Assembly (NCBI GenBank): GCA_017458335.1
Contig: JAFTFT010000033.1
Location: 1 to 64,000, forward strand
Direction of reading: 5' to 3'
Length of the DNA stretch: 64,000 bases
Source of the DNA: Oscillospiraceae bacterium
Lineage (GTDB): Bacteria > Bacillota > Clostridia > Oscillospirales > Oscillospiraceae
Positions 26,439 to 33,143 of this stretch are shown here, piece by piece (the stretch's first letter is position 1; the number at the start of each line of letters is the position of its first letter). Position numbers and translations under genes: made by a program. Under the pieces are notes generated by a model. It did no database searches. It was given only the letters and a program-made list of their open reading frames with translations, and had not been told where the DNA came from.

Positions 26439-26942
26439 TCAGTCTGCAGTCAGCACGCATGTGCCCTCGCTGATCTGAAGTGCCGTGCCTTCCTCCAGCG
26501 TGATCCGCACGGAATCACCGGCTTTCATCTCGAAGGATTTCAGCACTGTGCCGTAGTTGCCGAGAATTTCAACCTCCGCGTTGATCACATCGCCCATCAT
26601 TCCGCCGAGGGAACCCATCAGGCCGCCCAGAGCACTGTCGAAAGAACTGTATGCGTCGCCCAGAGAGGAGTACAGATCACCGTAGGTGTCGCCGGACGTT
26701 GCCGTGCATTTCAGGGTATAGGAGCCGGGAAGAATATCCTGACCGACGATGAACTTCCCTTCACGGAGCGTAACTTCCTGGGCGAGAGGAATCCCGCGGC
26801 TCACCATTTCCTCCCGAATCATTTTGTATAGCTGCTTCAGCTGGTCGTCGTTGTAGTTGGCAAGCGAATTTTCAGCGAAGGCGCAGGTCATCACGGACAG
26901 GAACATGAGCAGGACAAGGACAACAGAGACAAGCTTTTTCAT
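26439..26942 (-). CDS. Secreted protein of unknown function
   Basis: 167 residues from the ATG at 26942, with AAGGAGG 8 nt upstream; the frame continues to 27023 but without a start signal. The signal peptide MKKLVSVVLVLLMFLSVMTC-AFAE is probably cleaved after AFA. A helical stretch follows (NDDQLKQLYKMIREEMVSRG), then REGKFIVGQDILPGSYTLKC, a Ser/Gly-rich segment and a beta-rich end (KSFEMKAGDSVRITLEEGTAL). The G-x-D-I-L/P-x-G-x-Y motif is shared by small clostridial exported proteins of unknown role. It lies downstream of the XRE-like gene on the same strand. Confidence 0.75.
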   Translation of the reverse strand: MKKLVSVVLVLLMFLSVMTCAFAENSLANYNDDQLKQLYKMIREEMVSRGIPLAQEVTLREGKFIVGQDILPGSYTLKCTATSGDTYGDLYSSLGDAYSSFDSALGGLMGSLGGMMGDVINAEVEILGNYGTVLKSFEMKAGDSVRITLEEGTALQISEGTCVLTAD

Positions 26943-27055
26943 GGGGTAATCCTCCTTCAAATTTGTTGATGGTTCCAGTATAGCAGAATCGTCTGGAAGA
27001 TATTGCCCCCGCACAGGTGGCAAATCTGTGATTTCTGTGCAGGGGAGTAGGATTC

Positions 27056-27505
27056 TCAGTCCGGATCCGGTAGCAGAAATGGCGGCAGTTCATTCACGCG
27101 CAGGATCGCATCCACGTCGTGAATGTCATAGATCCGGTTGCGGAAAGCGACGATGAACGCCGTATCGCGCCGGATCTTTTCATACAGCGGCGCCATGCCG
27201 TACAGGATCAGCGCTTCCTGTGTTTCGCCAAGCGTAAACCCTGCCGCGAGGCAGATGCGCAGAATGGTATCACGCTGCTGGGTCTGTTTTTCTCCGGAGA
27301 TCAGTTTGTAGCCGTAGCGGTCATCCAGATCGGCCCGGATGAAAACCTCTTTCTGAGTGATTTCTTTCTCCCGGAATTTCTGACGCATGAAGTCTGTGAA
27401 GGGACGAGGGGAAAAGGCCTGGGTCGCGAGGTAAGACGGAAGCTCGGTGGGGGAGAGCCGCAACAGCGATGCATTCATGGATTTGCTGACTTCTTCAAAA
27501 GTCAT
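27056..27505 (-). CDS. XRE-like helix-turn-helix protein
   Basis: 149 residues. The frame can start at a TTG at 27514, but AAGGAG abuts that codon with no spacer and sits 9 nt from the ATG at 27505, so the ATG is used. Residues 35-90 (FTDFMRQKFREKEITQKEVFIRADLDDRYGYKLISG...QQRDTILRICLAAGF) look like a Cro/C1-type HTH, followed by a segment ending in DVDAILRVNELPPFLLP. Homologous stand-alone proteins in gut Clostridia are putative regulators. A perfect 12-bp palindrome lies just upstream at 27533-27560. Confidence 0.7.
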   Translation of the reverse strand: MTFEEVSKSMNASLLRLSPTELPSYLATQAFSPRPFTDFMRQKFREKEITQKEVFIRADLDDRYGYKLISGEKQTQQRDTILRICLAAGFTLGETQEALILYGMAPLYEKIRRDTAFIVAFRNRIYDIHDVDAILRVNELPPFLLPDPD

Positions 27506-27532
27506 GGTATTCAACTCCTTACAGATAGTCGA

Positions 27533-27560
27533 ACACCGGCCGGCAGGCGCCGGCCGGTGT
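27533..27560. repeat. Perfect 12-bp palindrome upstream of the XRE-like gene
   Basis: ACACCGGCCGGC / GCCGGCCGGTGT with a 4-nt AGGC loop, 28-55 bp upstream of the XRE-like start codon. It could be an operator for that regulator or a leader hairpin. Confidence 0.55.
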
Positions 27561-27663
27561 CCTCTGCTATAGGAGCTGTAAATTTTGCGAATGAATATTT
27601 CTTCTTTGGGAAAGAGTACAGCTTTATCAGCGTAGCGCGGAATCGTTCAAATAAAGGTTTTCG

Positions 27664-27692
27664 TTGATTTTTTGCTGTCTGTCTGGTAAACT
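27664..27692 (+). promoter_or_regulatory. Promoter of the structured leader / acyl-CoA synthetase gene
   Basis: TTGATT at 27664-27669 and TAAACT at 27687-27692 with a 17-bp spacer. The predicted start of transcription, about 27699, coincides with the first base of a long base-paired leader. Confidence 0.65.
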
Positions 27693-27698
27693 AATCGT

Positions 27699-27803
27699 GC
27701 CACACAAACCGAATACTTTACGACTGTTAGGGAATCATTTTTACCTCGGTAAAAATGCATTCTCCATCTTTGCGTTCCCTACGGTCGTAAAGGTTTGTGT
27801 GGC
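27699..27803 (+). ncRNA. Structured leader RNA of unknown class (candidate cis-regulator)
   Basis: The ~105-nt segment folds as nested stems: GCCACACAAAC (27699-27709) with GTTTGTGTGGC (27793-27803); CTTTACGAC (27716-27724) with GTCGTAAAG (27784-27792); AGGGAA (27729-27734) with TTCCCT (27775-27780). Inside these is a local hairpin ATTTTTACC-TC-GGTAAAAAT (27737-27756) and a single-stranded 18-nt stretch. The leader begins at the predicted transcription start and is followed by a strong terminator, the layout of a riboswitch or attenuator. I do not match it to any known class; a small palindromic mobile element is the alternative. Confidence 0.55.
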
Positions 27804-27827
27804 AGCAAACGGAGCTCTGCATTTTTC

Positions 27828-27858
27828 GTGCGCGGCTTCGGCTGCGCACTTTTTATTT
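27828..27858 (+). terminator. Intrinsic terminator between leader and coding region
   Basis: GTGCGCGGC / GCTGCGCAC (8 pairs plus one G-T) with a TTCG tetraloop, followed by TTTTTATTT. It ends 18 bp upstream of the acyl-CoA synthetase ATG, inside the same leader, so it can act as an attenuator. Confidence 0.8.
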
Positions 27859-27876
27859 ATCGGGGGAAATCAGAGA

Positions 27877-29595
27877 ATGACAGAAGAAAAGGAACTGACC
27901 GGTTATCCGTCCATTGATAAGCCGTGGCTGAAGTACTATTCCGAAGAAGCAATCAATGCGCAACTGCCAGATGATACAATATTTATTCATATTAAAAAAT
28001 GTTGTGAGAACAGATTGCAGGAAACAGCAATAAATTACTATGGGAATAGTATTACTTATCGAGTTTTATTTGAAAAGATAGAGTTGGTTGCAAGTGCACT
28101 CGAAGGCATGGGTGTACGTGAAGGATCCATCGTGAGTGTTTGCATGCTAAATTCTCCGGAAACAATCTTCCTGACATTAGCTTTGAACAAGATTGGTGCA
28201 ACTGCCAATATGTTATGCGGCATGGATTCCTCTTCTGAAATCAAGCAGCATATATTAGATGCTGAATCCAAATATGTTTTTACGCTCGATATCTTCCAAG
28301 AAAAAATACAAGCATTAATCAGCGATACTTGTGTTGAGAAAGTTGTTGTGTCAACTCTAACGCAGGAAATGTCATTTTTCAGCAAGATCGGTGCAAGGCT
28401 TCTCAAAAAAGCGCCTGCTCTTCCGCTTGTGAATGATCACCGATTTATAAGCTGGAAACAATTTGTAAAATACAATACAGGAGAGTCATCTACAGCAAAT
28501 AATCCAACCGCACCGGCTTTCATAACTTATACCGGTGGCACCACCGGCGGTTCAAAAGGTGTATTACTGAGTAGTGCTGCGGTGCTTGCGGTATCCGAGC
28601 AGTATATTATTGGGGAGGCACAGATAAGTTCTGATAGTAAATGGATGCTGGTTCTACCGTTGTTTATTGCCTTTGGCCTTATCTGTGTTTCGATTCCTCT
28701 TATGACTGGGATGACGATAATAGTACGCCTCCCGATGGGAGAAACAATAGGAGACGTTTGTAAGAAATTCAGGCCAAATTATTATGTGTTCAGTCCTGCT
28801 TTCTGGGAAGAATTTGCTGACAAAGATGAAAAGCTTGACCTCTCCAGCTTAGTTTCTCCCATTTCGGGTGGAGATGTGTTAACAGAAAAAGCCGAAAAAA
28901 AGATTGATGACTATTTGCAAAGGTGTGGCTGCAAGACAAAACTTATGAACGGTTATGGAATGTCTGAAGTATGTGCAGCAGTTTCCGTAAATTTTGACCA
29001 TATTTATGAGTTTGGCAGTGTAGGAGCACCATTCGTAAAAAACACTATTTCTGCTTTTGATGTTGATAGTGGTGAAGAACTACAATATGGGCAAGAAGGT
29101 GAAATCTGTATTCACACACCTTCCATGATGATTGGCTATCTAAAAAACGAAGAAGAGTCTAACAACATAATACGCAAGCACGATGATGGACTGTTATGGG
29201 TTCATTCCGGTGACTTGGGTTATATATCTGAAAATGGGTTTATACATATCAGCGGGAGGCTGAAACGTTATATTCTGACTTTTTACAATGGTGTAGCGAA
29301 GAAAGTCTTTAGTCTTGATATTGAAAAGAAATTGGTAGAAAACCCAATAGTTGAAAAATGTGTCGCGGTTCCGTATGACAGCGAAGAATTCAATCAAGTC
29401 CCCGTCGCTTTTGTTATTCTCTCAAAAGGCGTTGTGTCAGATAAAGAGGCCGAAAAGGTTCTGAAAAAATATGCTGATGAGAACATGGAGGATATATACA
29501 GGCCCGTGAGGTATTTCTTCGTTGATTCATTCCCACATACAAAAGTCGGTAAAATAGATTACCGGTCTTTGGAAACAAAGGCTAAGGAACTTTGA
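27877..29595 (+). CDS. AMP-binding acyl-CoA synthetase/ligase
   Basis: 572 residues from the ATG at 27877, preceded by GGGGGA; the open frame runs upstream through the hairpin leader and is not coding there. ANL-family motifs are present: the phosphate loop TYTGGTTGGSKGV near residue 222, the NGYGMSEVCAAVS adenine motif near 365, SGDLGYISENGFIHISGRLKRYI near 448, and the catalytic Lys in HTKVGKIDYRSL at the C-terminus. It should activate a carboxylic acid as an adenylate and pass it to CoA or a carrier. The gene is far more AT-rich than its neighbours, suggesting recent transfer. No carrier-protein or partner gene is adjacent, so the substrate is open. Confidence 0.85.
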   Translation: MTEEKELTGYPSIDKPWLKYYSEEAINAQLPDDTIFIHIKKCCENRLQETAINYYGNSITYRVLFEKIELVASALEGMGVREGSIVSVCMLNSPETIFLTLALNKIGATANMLCGMDSSSEIKQHILDAESKYVFTLDIFQEKIQALISDTCVEKVVVSTLTQEMSFFSKIGARLLKKAPALPLVNDHRFISWKQFVKYNTGESSTANNPTAPAFITYTGGTTGGSKGVLLSSAAVLAVSEQYIIGEAQISSDSKWMLVLPLFIAFGLICVSIPLMTGMTIIVRLPMGETIGDVCKKFRPNYYVFSPAFWEEFADKDEKLDLSSLVSPISGGDVLTEKAEKKIDDYLQRCGCKTKLMNGYGMSEVCAAVSVNFDHIYEFGSVGAPFVKNTISAFDVDSGEELQYGQEGEICIHTPSMMIGYLKNEEESNNIIRKHDDGLLWVHSGDLGYISENGFIHISGRLKRYILTFYNGVAKKVFSLDIEKKLVENPIVEKCVAVPYDSEEFNQVPVAFVILSKGVVSDKEAEKVLKKYADENMEDIYRPVRYFFVDSFPHTKVGKIDYRSLETKAKEL

Positions 29596-29674
29596 ACCCC
29601 TTTTTGCCATTTGCACCCCTCCGTAAAATGGAATGCCCCCCTGAGCAGGCGGTGCACCTCAGCGAACAGGCGGA

Positions 29675-29699
29675 CACGGGGACGTAGTTTTCGTCTTAC
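29675..29699. repeat. Imperfect direct repeat flanking the type I TA locus (left copy)
   Basis: CACGGGGACGTAGTTTTCGTC..., matching 30196-30219 in the same orientation with few differences (shared core GACGTAGYTTTYGTCTT). Confidence 0.45.
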
Positions 29700-29715
29700 T
29701 CAGATAACAGAAAAA

Positions 29716-29741
29716 CTCCTGCACCTTCGTTACGGCGCAGG
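29716..29741 (-). terminator. Minus-strand terminator left of the type I TA locus
   Basis: Read on the minus strand, CTCCTGC pairs with GCAGGAG across a 14-nt loop and is followed by TTTTTCTGTT. It would stop leftward transcription from the antitoxin region or protect the acyl-CoA synthetase gene from antisense transcription. Confidence 0.55.
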
Positions 29742-29771
29742 AGCGGAGCAATGATTCTTTCTCTGTTTTTC

Positions 29772-29800
29772 TTGCTACGAGACCGGTCTTATGCTATGAT
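29772..29800 (+). promoter_or_regulatory. Toxin mRNA promoter
   Basis: TTGCTA at 29772-29777, a 17-bp spacer and TATGAT at 29795-29800. Transcription would start near 29807, giving a ~105-nt leader before the toxin peptide. Confidence 0.6.
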
Positions 29801-29911
29801 AAGAGCAAGCAAAGGCACGAAACTGGTGCGGTCAGTCCTTCTATTCATTCCCCTGGAACGTTAGGAGGGCAGCTTCTTTTCGTCGCACCCTCCGGAGAGG
29901 AGGGACGGCCA

Positions 29912-30001
29912 ATGGTGATGACCTACTCGGATTTTATCCAGACTGGCATTTTCCTCGTTGCGTTGATAAACCTCGTTTATCAGATTGCAAAAAAGAAGTG
30001 A
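29912..30001 (+). CDS. Holin-like type I toxin peptide (Hol_Tox/TxpA-like)
   Basis: A 29-residue peptide: MVMTYSDFIQ, then a single hydrophobic helix (TGIFLVALINLVYQI) and a basic AKKK end. This is the pattern of the 'putative holin-like toxin' peptides (PF16935-like) of type I toxin-antitoxin systems. AGGAGGG (29898-29904) lies 7 nt before the ATG. This Shine-Dalgarno is paired in the DNA-encoded hairpin CCCTCC-GGAGA-GGAGGG (29888-29904), so translation of the full mRNA should be repressed. A second in-frame ATG at 29918 is possible. An antisense RNA gene converges on its 3' end. Confidence 0.8.
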   Translation: MVMTYSDFIQTGIFLVALINLVYQIAKKK

Positions 30002-30084
30002 CCGCCGGTACCCTCGCAAAGTTCGGCGATCACTTCAAAGACAATGTAAGGGCTGACCGCTAAAAACCAGCGGAGTGCCTTTGT
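29989..30084 (-). ncRNA. Antitoxin antisense RNA of the type I toxin locus
   Basis: A consensus minus-strand promoter (30091-30119) would start an RNA near 30084. On the same strand the hairpin formed by 29998-30007 and 30024-30033 (GTGATCGCCG / CGGCGGTCAC) is followed by TTCTTTTTTGC, a terminator ending near 29989. The resulting ~95-nt RNA is complementary to the 3' end of the toxin reading frame and its downstream region, as in txpA/RatA-type systems. Both ends are predictions. Confidence 0.65.
30048..30082 (+). terminator. Terminator of the toxin mRNA
   Basis: AAGGGC-TGA-CCGCT pairs with AGCGG-AGT-GCCTTT around an AAAAACC loop, followed by GTGTTTATATT. The antisense RNA would start at the foot of this stem. 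Confidence 0.5.
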
Positions 30085-30090
30085 GTTTAT

Positions 30091-30119
30091 ATTATATGCG
30101 GAATCTGTGTGCTTGTCAA
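30091..30119 (-). promoter_or_regulatory. Consensus promoter of the antisense RNA
   Basis: On the minus strand TTGACA (30114-30119), a 17-bp spacer and TATAAT (30091-30096): a perfect sigma-A promoter, far stronger than the toxin promoter, as expected for an antitoxin RNA. Confidence 0.8.
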
Positions 30120-30144
30120 TAAATTTTCAACCAGACATTAAGCC

Positions 30145-30175
30145 CGAACAGCCTCCCAGCCTGAGAGGCTGTTCG
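30145..30175. repeat. Hairpin right of the TA locus
   Basis: GAACAGCCTC and GAGGCTGTTC form a perfect 10-bp stem around a 9-nt loop. No T-tract follows. Confidence 0.45.
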
Positions 30176-30195
30176 AGACGAGGCACCCGGCAAAG

Positions 30196-30219
30196 CACGT
30201 GACGTAGCTTTTGTCTTGC
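30196..30219. repeat. Imperfect direct repeat flanking the type I TA locus (right copy)
   Basis: CACGTGACGTAGCTTTTGTC..., sharing the core GACGTAGYTTTYGTCTT with 29675-29699. Confidence 0.45.
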
Positions 30220-30795
30220 GCTGACCCGGCCGACGCACTCAACCTGTTAAACTACGCAGCCGTTCTGCTTCCGCAGCGACGGAAGACTTGCTTCCTAGTG
30301 GCTCCTTTTTGCTTCAGCCGTATTGCGGTTTTACGTTTTCGTTGTGGCGTCCGCCGCAACGGCCTTCGGCCTTGTTCGGTACCGGCCGCTCAGCAGCGAC
30401 GCGAAGATAGTCCCGACGCGCAGCGTAGTGAAGCTAGTGGACGCGGCCCTTGCACTGGCTGTGGTCTTTCCATTGGCCTGGGCCGCAGGTCTGTGTCTTC
30501 GTCAGATCCATGCAGGTATCTCCGGCCTCCGCTGCCGCGGGCGTCGCTCGGGGCTGACCTGTGCGTTGTAGACAAGAGGATGTATCTCAATGGCATTATG
30601 CAATCATATGAATCGAGATAGAGAGGAACACGCCATGAAAAGACTGCCGACTGAAATCATGGGGAAAGGAATTCATGAAAGCTGCCGATTAAATGCGACG
30701 GGTGCAGAGAAAGAATTCGATCCGGCACCGGGCAGAGAAGGTAATCCATCATGAAGTCGTCTTGAGTAAGTGAAACTAAAAAAAGCATCAGAGGA
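30220..30795. other. GC-rich stretch without a recognised gene
   Basis: Several short open frames exist on both strands, but none has a convincing start site, codon bias or recognisable protein features. On the minus strand a 25-residue frame starts near 30510 after GGAG; I could not support it further. Composition changes sharply from GC-rich (30220-30560) to ordinary (after 30600), suggesting a patchwork of remnants. Confidence 0.4.
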
Positions 30796-30824
30796 TTGAT
30801 ATTCACATCTTTCTGTGCTATTAT
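30796..30824 (+). promoter_or_regulatory. Promoter of the AbiE-type operon
   Basis: TTGATA at 30796-30801, 17-bp spacer, TATTAT at 30819-30824. Transcription would start near 30831, directly before AAAGGAGGA, so the 5' leader is only about 16 nt. Confidence 0.7.
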
Positions 30825-30846
30825 TAGTTCGAAAGGAGGAGTGTGC

Positions 30847-31611
30847 ATGAAACACTACGAGAAGCTGATAGAACTTGGTTGCTTTTCACGAAGCGATATT
30901 GCCAAATATCTTGGCAATGACGCAACAGCCGCGTCCCTCCTTCGCGATTATCAGAAAAAGGGTTATATCGAACGGGTGCGGCCTGATCTGTACACGGTCA
31001 TTAGCCTTGAGACGCATCAGCCTGTACGTACGCGATATCAAATCGGCGCCCAACTGTTTTCGGATGCAGTCATTTCCCATCACAGCAGTTTTGAGGTCTT
31101 TGGATATGCAAATCAGGTTTTCAATGAAGTTTATGTTGCGACCAACAGCCGGTTTCCTGATTTTGAGTACAATGGAGTTTTATACCATCGCGTCTTGCTT
31201 CGGCCAGGAACGCACATGGACGCCGGACATAGATTCCGTCTCACAAGCCTGGAGCAGACACTGATTGACAGCATCGCCGATTTTGAAAAGATTGCCGGTC
31301 TGGAGGAAACGTTGCGTTGCATGATGCTAATTCCGGCACTTGATGAACAGGCAATGGTCGAAATCCTGACCCACCGCCAGAACGGTTTCCTTTGGCAAAA
31401 ATGCGGTTATATCCTGAGCCAGTTCAGCAATGAGCTTCGCCTTACGCGTGAATTCTTTGAGACTTGCAAAGCGCACATCCCGGGCGGGAAAAGAGCACTG
31501 CAAAAAGAAAGCACGACACCACTTGTCTGGGAGACAGAGTGGAAGCTTTTCGCTCCGCGCAACTTACGAAGCATGCTGGAAAAAGGAGTGAACGAATCAG
31601 ATGGATTATGA
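30847..31611 (+). CDS. AbiEi-like antitoxin/transcriptional regulator
   Basis: 254 residues from the ATG at 30847, after AAAGGAGGA. The N-terminal winged helix (LGCFSRSDIAKYLGNDATAASLLRDYQKKGYIERVRPDLYTV) and the following domain with AVISHHSSFEVFGYANQVFNEVYVATNSR fit the AbiEi antitoxin family (AbiEi_4/DUF6088-like). In type IV systems this protein represses its own operon and counteracts AbiEii without binding it. The coding end overlaps the next gene by 11 bp. The short leader puts likely operator DNA across the promoter. Confidence 0.85.
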   Translation: MKHYEKLIELGCFSRSDIAKYLGNDATAASLLRDYQKKGYIERVRPDLYTVISLETHQPVRTRYQIGAQLFSDAVISHHSSFEVFGYANQVFNEVYVATNSRFPDFEYNGVLYHRVLLRPGTHMDAGHRFRLTSLEQTLIDSIADFEKIAGLEETLRCMMLIPALDEQAMVEILTHRQNGFLWQKCGYILSQFSNELRLTREFFETCKAHIPGGKRALQKESTTPLVWETEWKLFAPRNLRSMLEKGVNESDGL

Positions 31612-32563
31612 TCGAATTACTCTCGGAAGATTAGCGAAAGAGCAGGGTTTTGTTCGGGATACATTGGAAAAGGTCTGCCGTCTGACAGACATCCTGCTCT
31701 TTATGCAGCAGGACAGTGTGTTGAATGGCCGGCTTGCGCTTAAAGGTGGCACGGCTATCAATCTGACTGTGCTTGATCTGCCGCGGCTCTCTGTAGATAT
31801 CGATCTGGATTATATGGGCAATGTCGGCAGAGAACAGATGATGGAGGAGCGCGGATGGATTCGCGATCAGATCAGCAAATATATGGCTGCAGCCGGGTAT
31901 ACGGTGAGCCCGAAATCAAAACAGTATCATGCATTGGACTCTTTTGTATACGAATATCAGAATGCCGGTGGCATGAGGGACAATCTGAAGATTGAAATCA
32001 ACTACATGCTACGCAGCCATGTGTTCATTGTGGATCGCCGCCGGATAGGGATTCCCTGGCTTGCCACGGATTCCACGATCATAACAGTAAATCCCGTCGA
32101 AATCTATGGTTCAAAAATCATAGCTCTGATCAATCGCAATGCACCCCGTGATCTGTATGATGTATACAATATGATCCAGGCGTCATTGATTCCTGAATCC
32201 GAAATGATCCCGCTACGGAAATGTGTTGCCTTTTATGGGGCGATTGGATCCGGCACAACTCCACTCGGGTTTTCAGTTGATGAGATTGCGAAGACAAGTC
32301 CAATGCGAATCAAAACTGATTTGGTTCCAGTATTGCGGCGAGGCGAAAGATTTGATGCAGGCACGGCAGAGACAACTGTCAGGGATTATCTACGACAGCT
32401 TCTGAAGCTGACAGATGATGAGAAACAATTCCTGCTGCTATTCTCTCAAAAACAGTACAAACCTGAACTGTTATTCAATGATGCTGATGTGCTGGCCCGA
32501 ATCGCACATCATCCGATGGCAGTATGGAAATGCGAATCGCGTGATGTACAACTGTCACATTAA
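31601..32563 (+). CDS. AbiEii-like nucleotidyltransferase toxin
   Basis: 320 residues. AbiEii/AbiGii-type nucleotidyltransferase motifs are visible: LALKGGTAINLTVLDLPRLS near residue 45 with the acidic DIDLDY pair near 66, the KIEINY motif near 132, and the NRNAPRDLYDVYNM motif with its R-D-x-x-D near 185. Such toxins block growth by transferring nucleotides, in several cases to tRNA acceptor ends, and give abortive phage defence. The gene overlaps the AbiEi gene by 11 bp, forming a standard two-gene module. The alternative reading is a stand-alone MenA/AbiEii toxin without phage function. Confidence 0.88.
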   Translation: MDYDRITLGRLAKEQGFVRDTLEKVCRLTDILLFMQQDSVLNGRLALKGGTAINLTVLDLPRLSVDIDLDYMGNVGREQMMEERGWIRDQISKYMAAAGYTVSPKSKQYHALDSFVYEYQNAGGMRDNLKIEINYMLRSHVFIVDRRRIGIPWLATDSTIITVNPVEIYGSKIIALINRNAPRDLYDVYNMIQASLIPESEMIPLRKCVAFYGAIGSGTTPLGFSVDEIAKTSPMRIKTDLVPVLRRGERFDAGTAETTVRDYLRQLLKLTDDEKQFLLLFSQKQYKPELLFNDADVLARIAHHPMAVWKCESRDVQLSH

Positions 32564-32620
32564 AAAGAAAAGCAGTGCACCGTTTAACCGGCCCGACTGC
32601 TAAAGTGAGGAAAAAAAACC

Positions 32621-32649
32621 TTGCATTCCGTGAGGAACTGTGGTATCTT
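32621..32649 (+). promoter_or_regulatory. Promoter of rplS
   Basis: TTGCAT at 32621-32626, 17-bp spacer, TATCTT at 32644-32649. It gives an ~85-nt leader. Confidence 0.6.
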
Positions 32650-32655
32650 ATTTAA

Positions 32656-32741
32656 GCTTGTGATTACACAGGTGATGAGAAAGGCGGTCCGCTGCCGTGA
32701 ATTCGCTCCGGTATGAACGTCTATAGTGAAAGGATTGGATT
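32656..32741 (+). promoter_or_regulatory. Candidate ribosomal protein L19 leader
   Basis: The ~85-nt untranslated region before rplS holds short GC-rich complementary words (GGCGGTCCGCTGCC). An L19 leader is known at this position in Firmicutes; the call is positional only. Confidence 0.35.
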
Positions 32742-33083
32742 ATGGATCTGGTCAAAATTCTCAGCGAGCGGTACATGAAGCCCGAGCTTCCCGAAATGAA
32801 CGTCGGTGATACCGTTCGTGTCCTCGTCCGCGTGAAGGAAGGCAACCGTGAGCGTACCCAGGCTTTCGAAGGCACCATCATTGCCAAGAAGCATGGCGGC
32901 ATCAACGAGACCATCACCGTCCGCCGCATCTCCTACGGTGTCGGCTGCGAGAAGGTCTTCCCGGTTCACTCTCCCTCGATTGTCTCCGTTACCACTGTCC
33001 GCAAGGGTAAGGTTCGCCGTGCGAAGCTGTACTATCTGCGTGACCGTGTCGGCAAGAAGGCAAAGGTCAAGGAGCGCCTGTAA
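32742..33083 (+). CDS. rplS: 50S ribosomal protein L19
   Basis: 113 residues, the usual L19 length. The signature covers the whole protein: [60 protein letters not shown] and the basic end [21 protein letters not shown]19 sits at the 30S-50S interface. It is normally the last gene of rpsP-rimM-trmD-rplS; here it stands alone with its own promoter and terminator, next to polysaccharide genes. Confidence 0.97.
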   Translation: MDLVKILSERYMKPELPEMNVGDTVRVLVRVKEGNRERTQAFEGTIIAKKHGGINETITVRRISYGVGCEKVFPVHSPSIVSVTTVRKGKVRRAKLYYLRDRVGKKAKVKERL

Positions 33084-33094
33084 GGGTGCATGTC

Positions 33095-33125
33095 AAATGG
33101 CGTCTTCGAACAGAAGACGCCATTT
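33095..33125 (+). terminator. Terminator of rplS
   Basis: AAATGGCGTCTTC / GAAGACGCCATTT, a perfect 13-bp stem with a GAACA loop. It rules out the alternative ATG at 33090 for the following gene. Confidence 0.75.
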
Positions 33126-33143
33126 CCATTCTTGGGAGAGGAG

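Noticed and set aside
27664-27876. N-terminal extension of the acyl-CoA synthetase (643-codon frame)
   Set aside because: It would translate through the structured leader and the terminator. The ATG at 27877 has a good ribosome binding site and begins the family-like sequence.
30200-30600. Possible tmRNA or other structured RNA (suggested by an ANYA-like codon run)
   Set aside because: It lacks the GGGG..TTCGAC start, the T-arm and the CCA-type end of tmRNA, and no other RNA class fits.
33090-33143. Upstream start of the O-antigen-ligase-like gene
   Set aside because: The segment is the rplS terminator hairpin; the ATG at 33144 has a Shine-Dalgarno.
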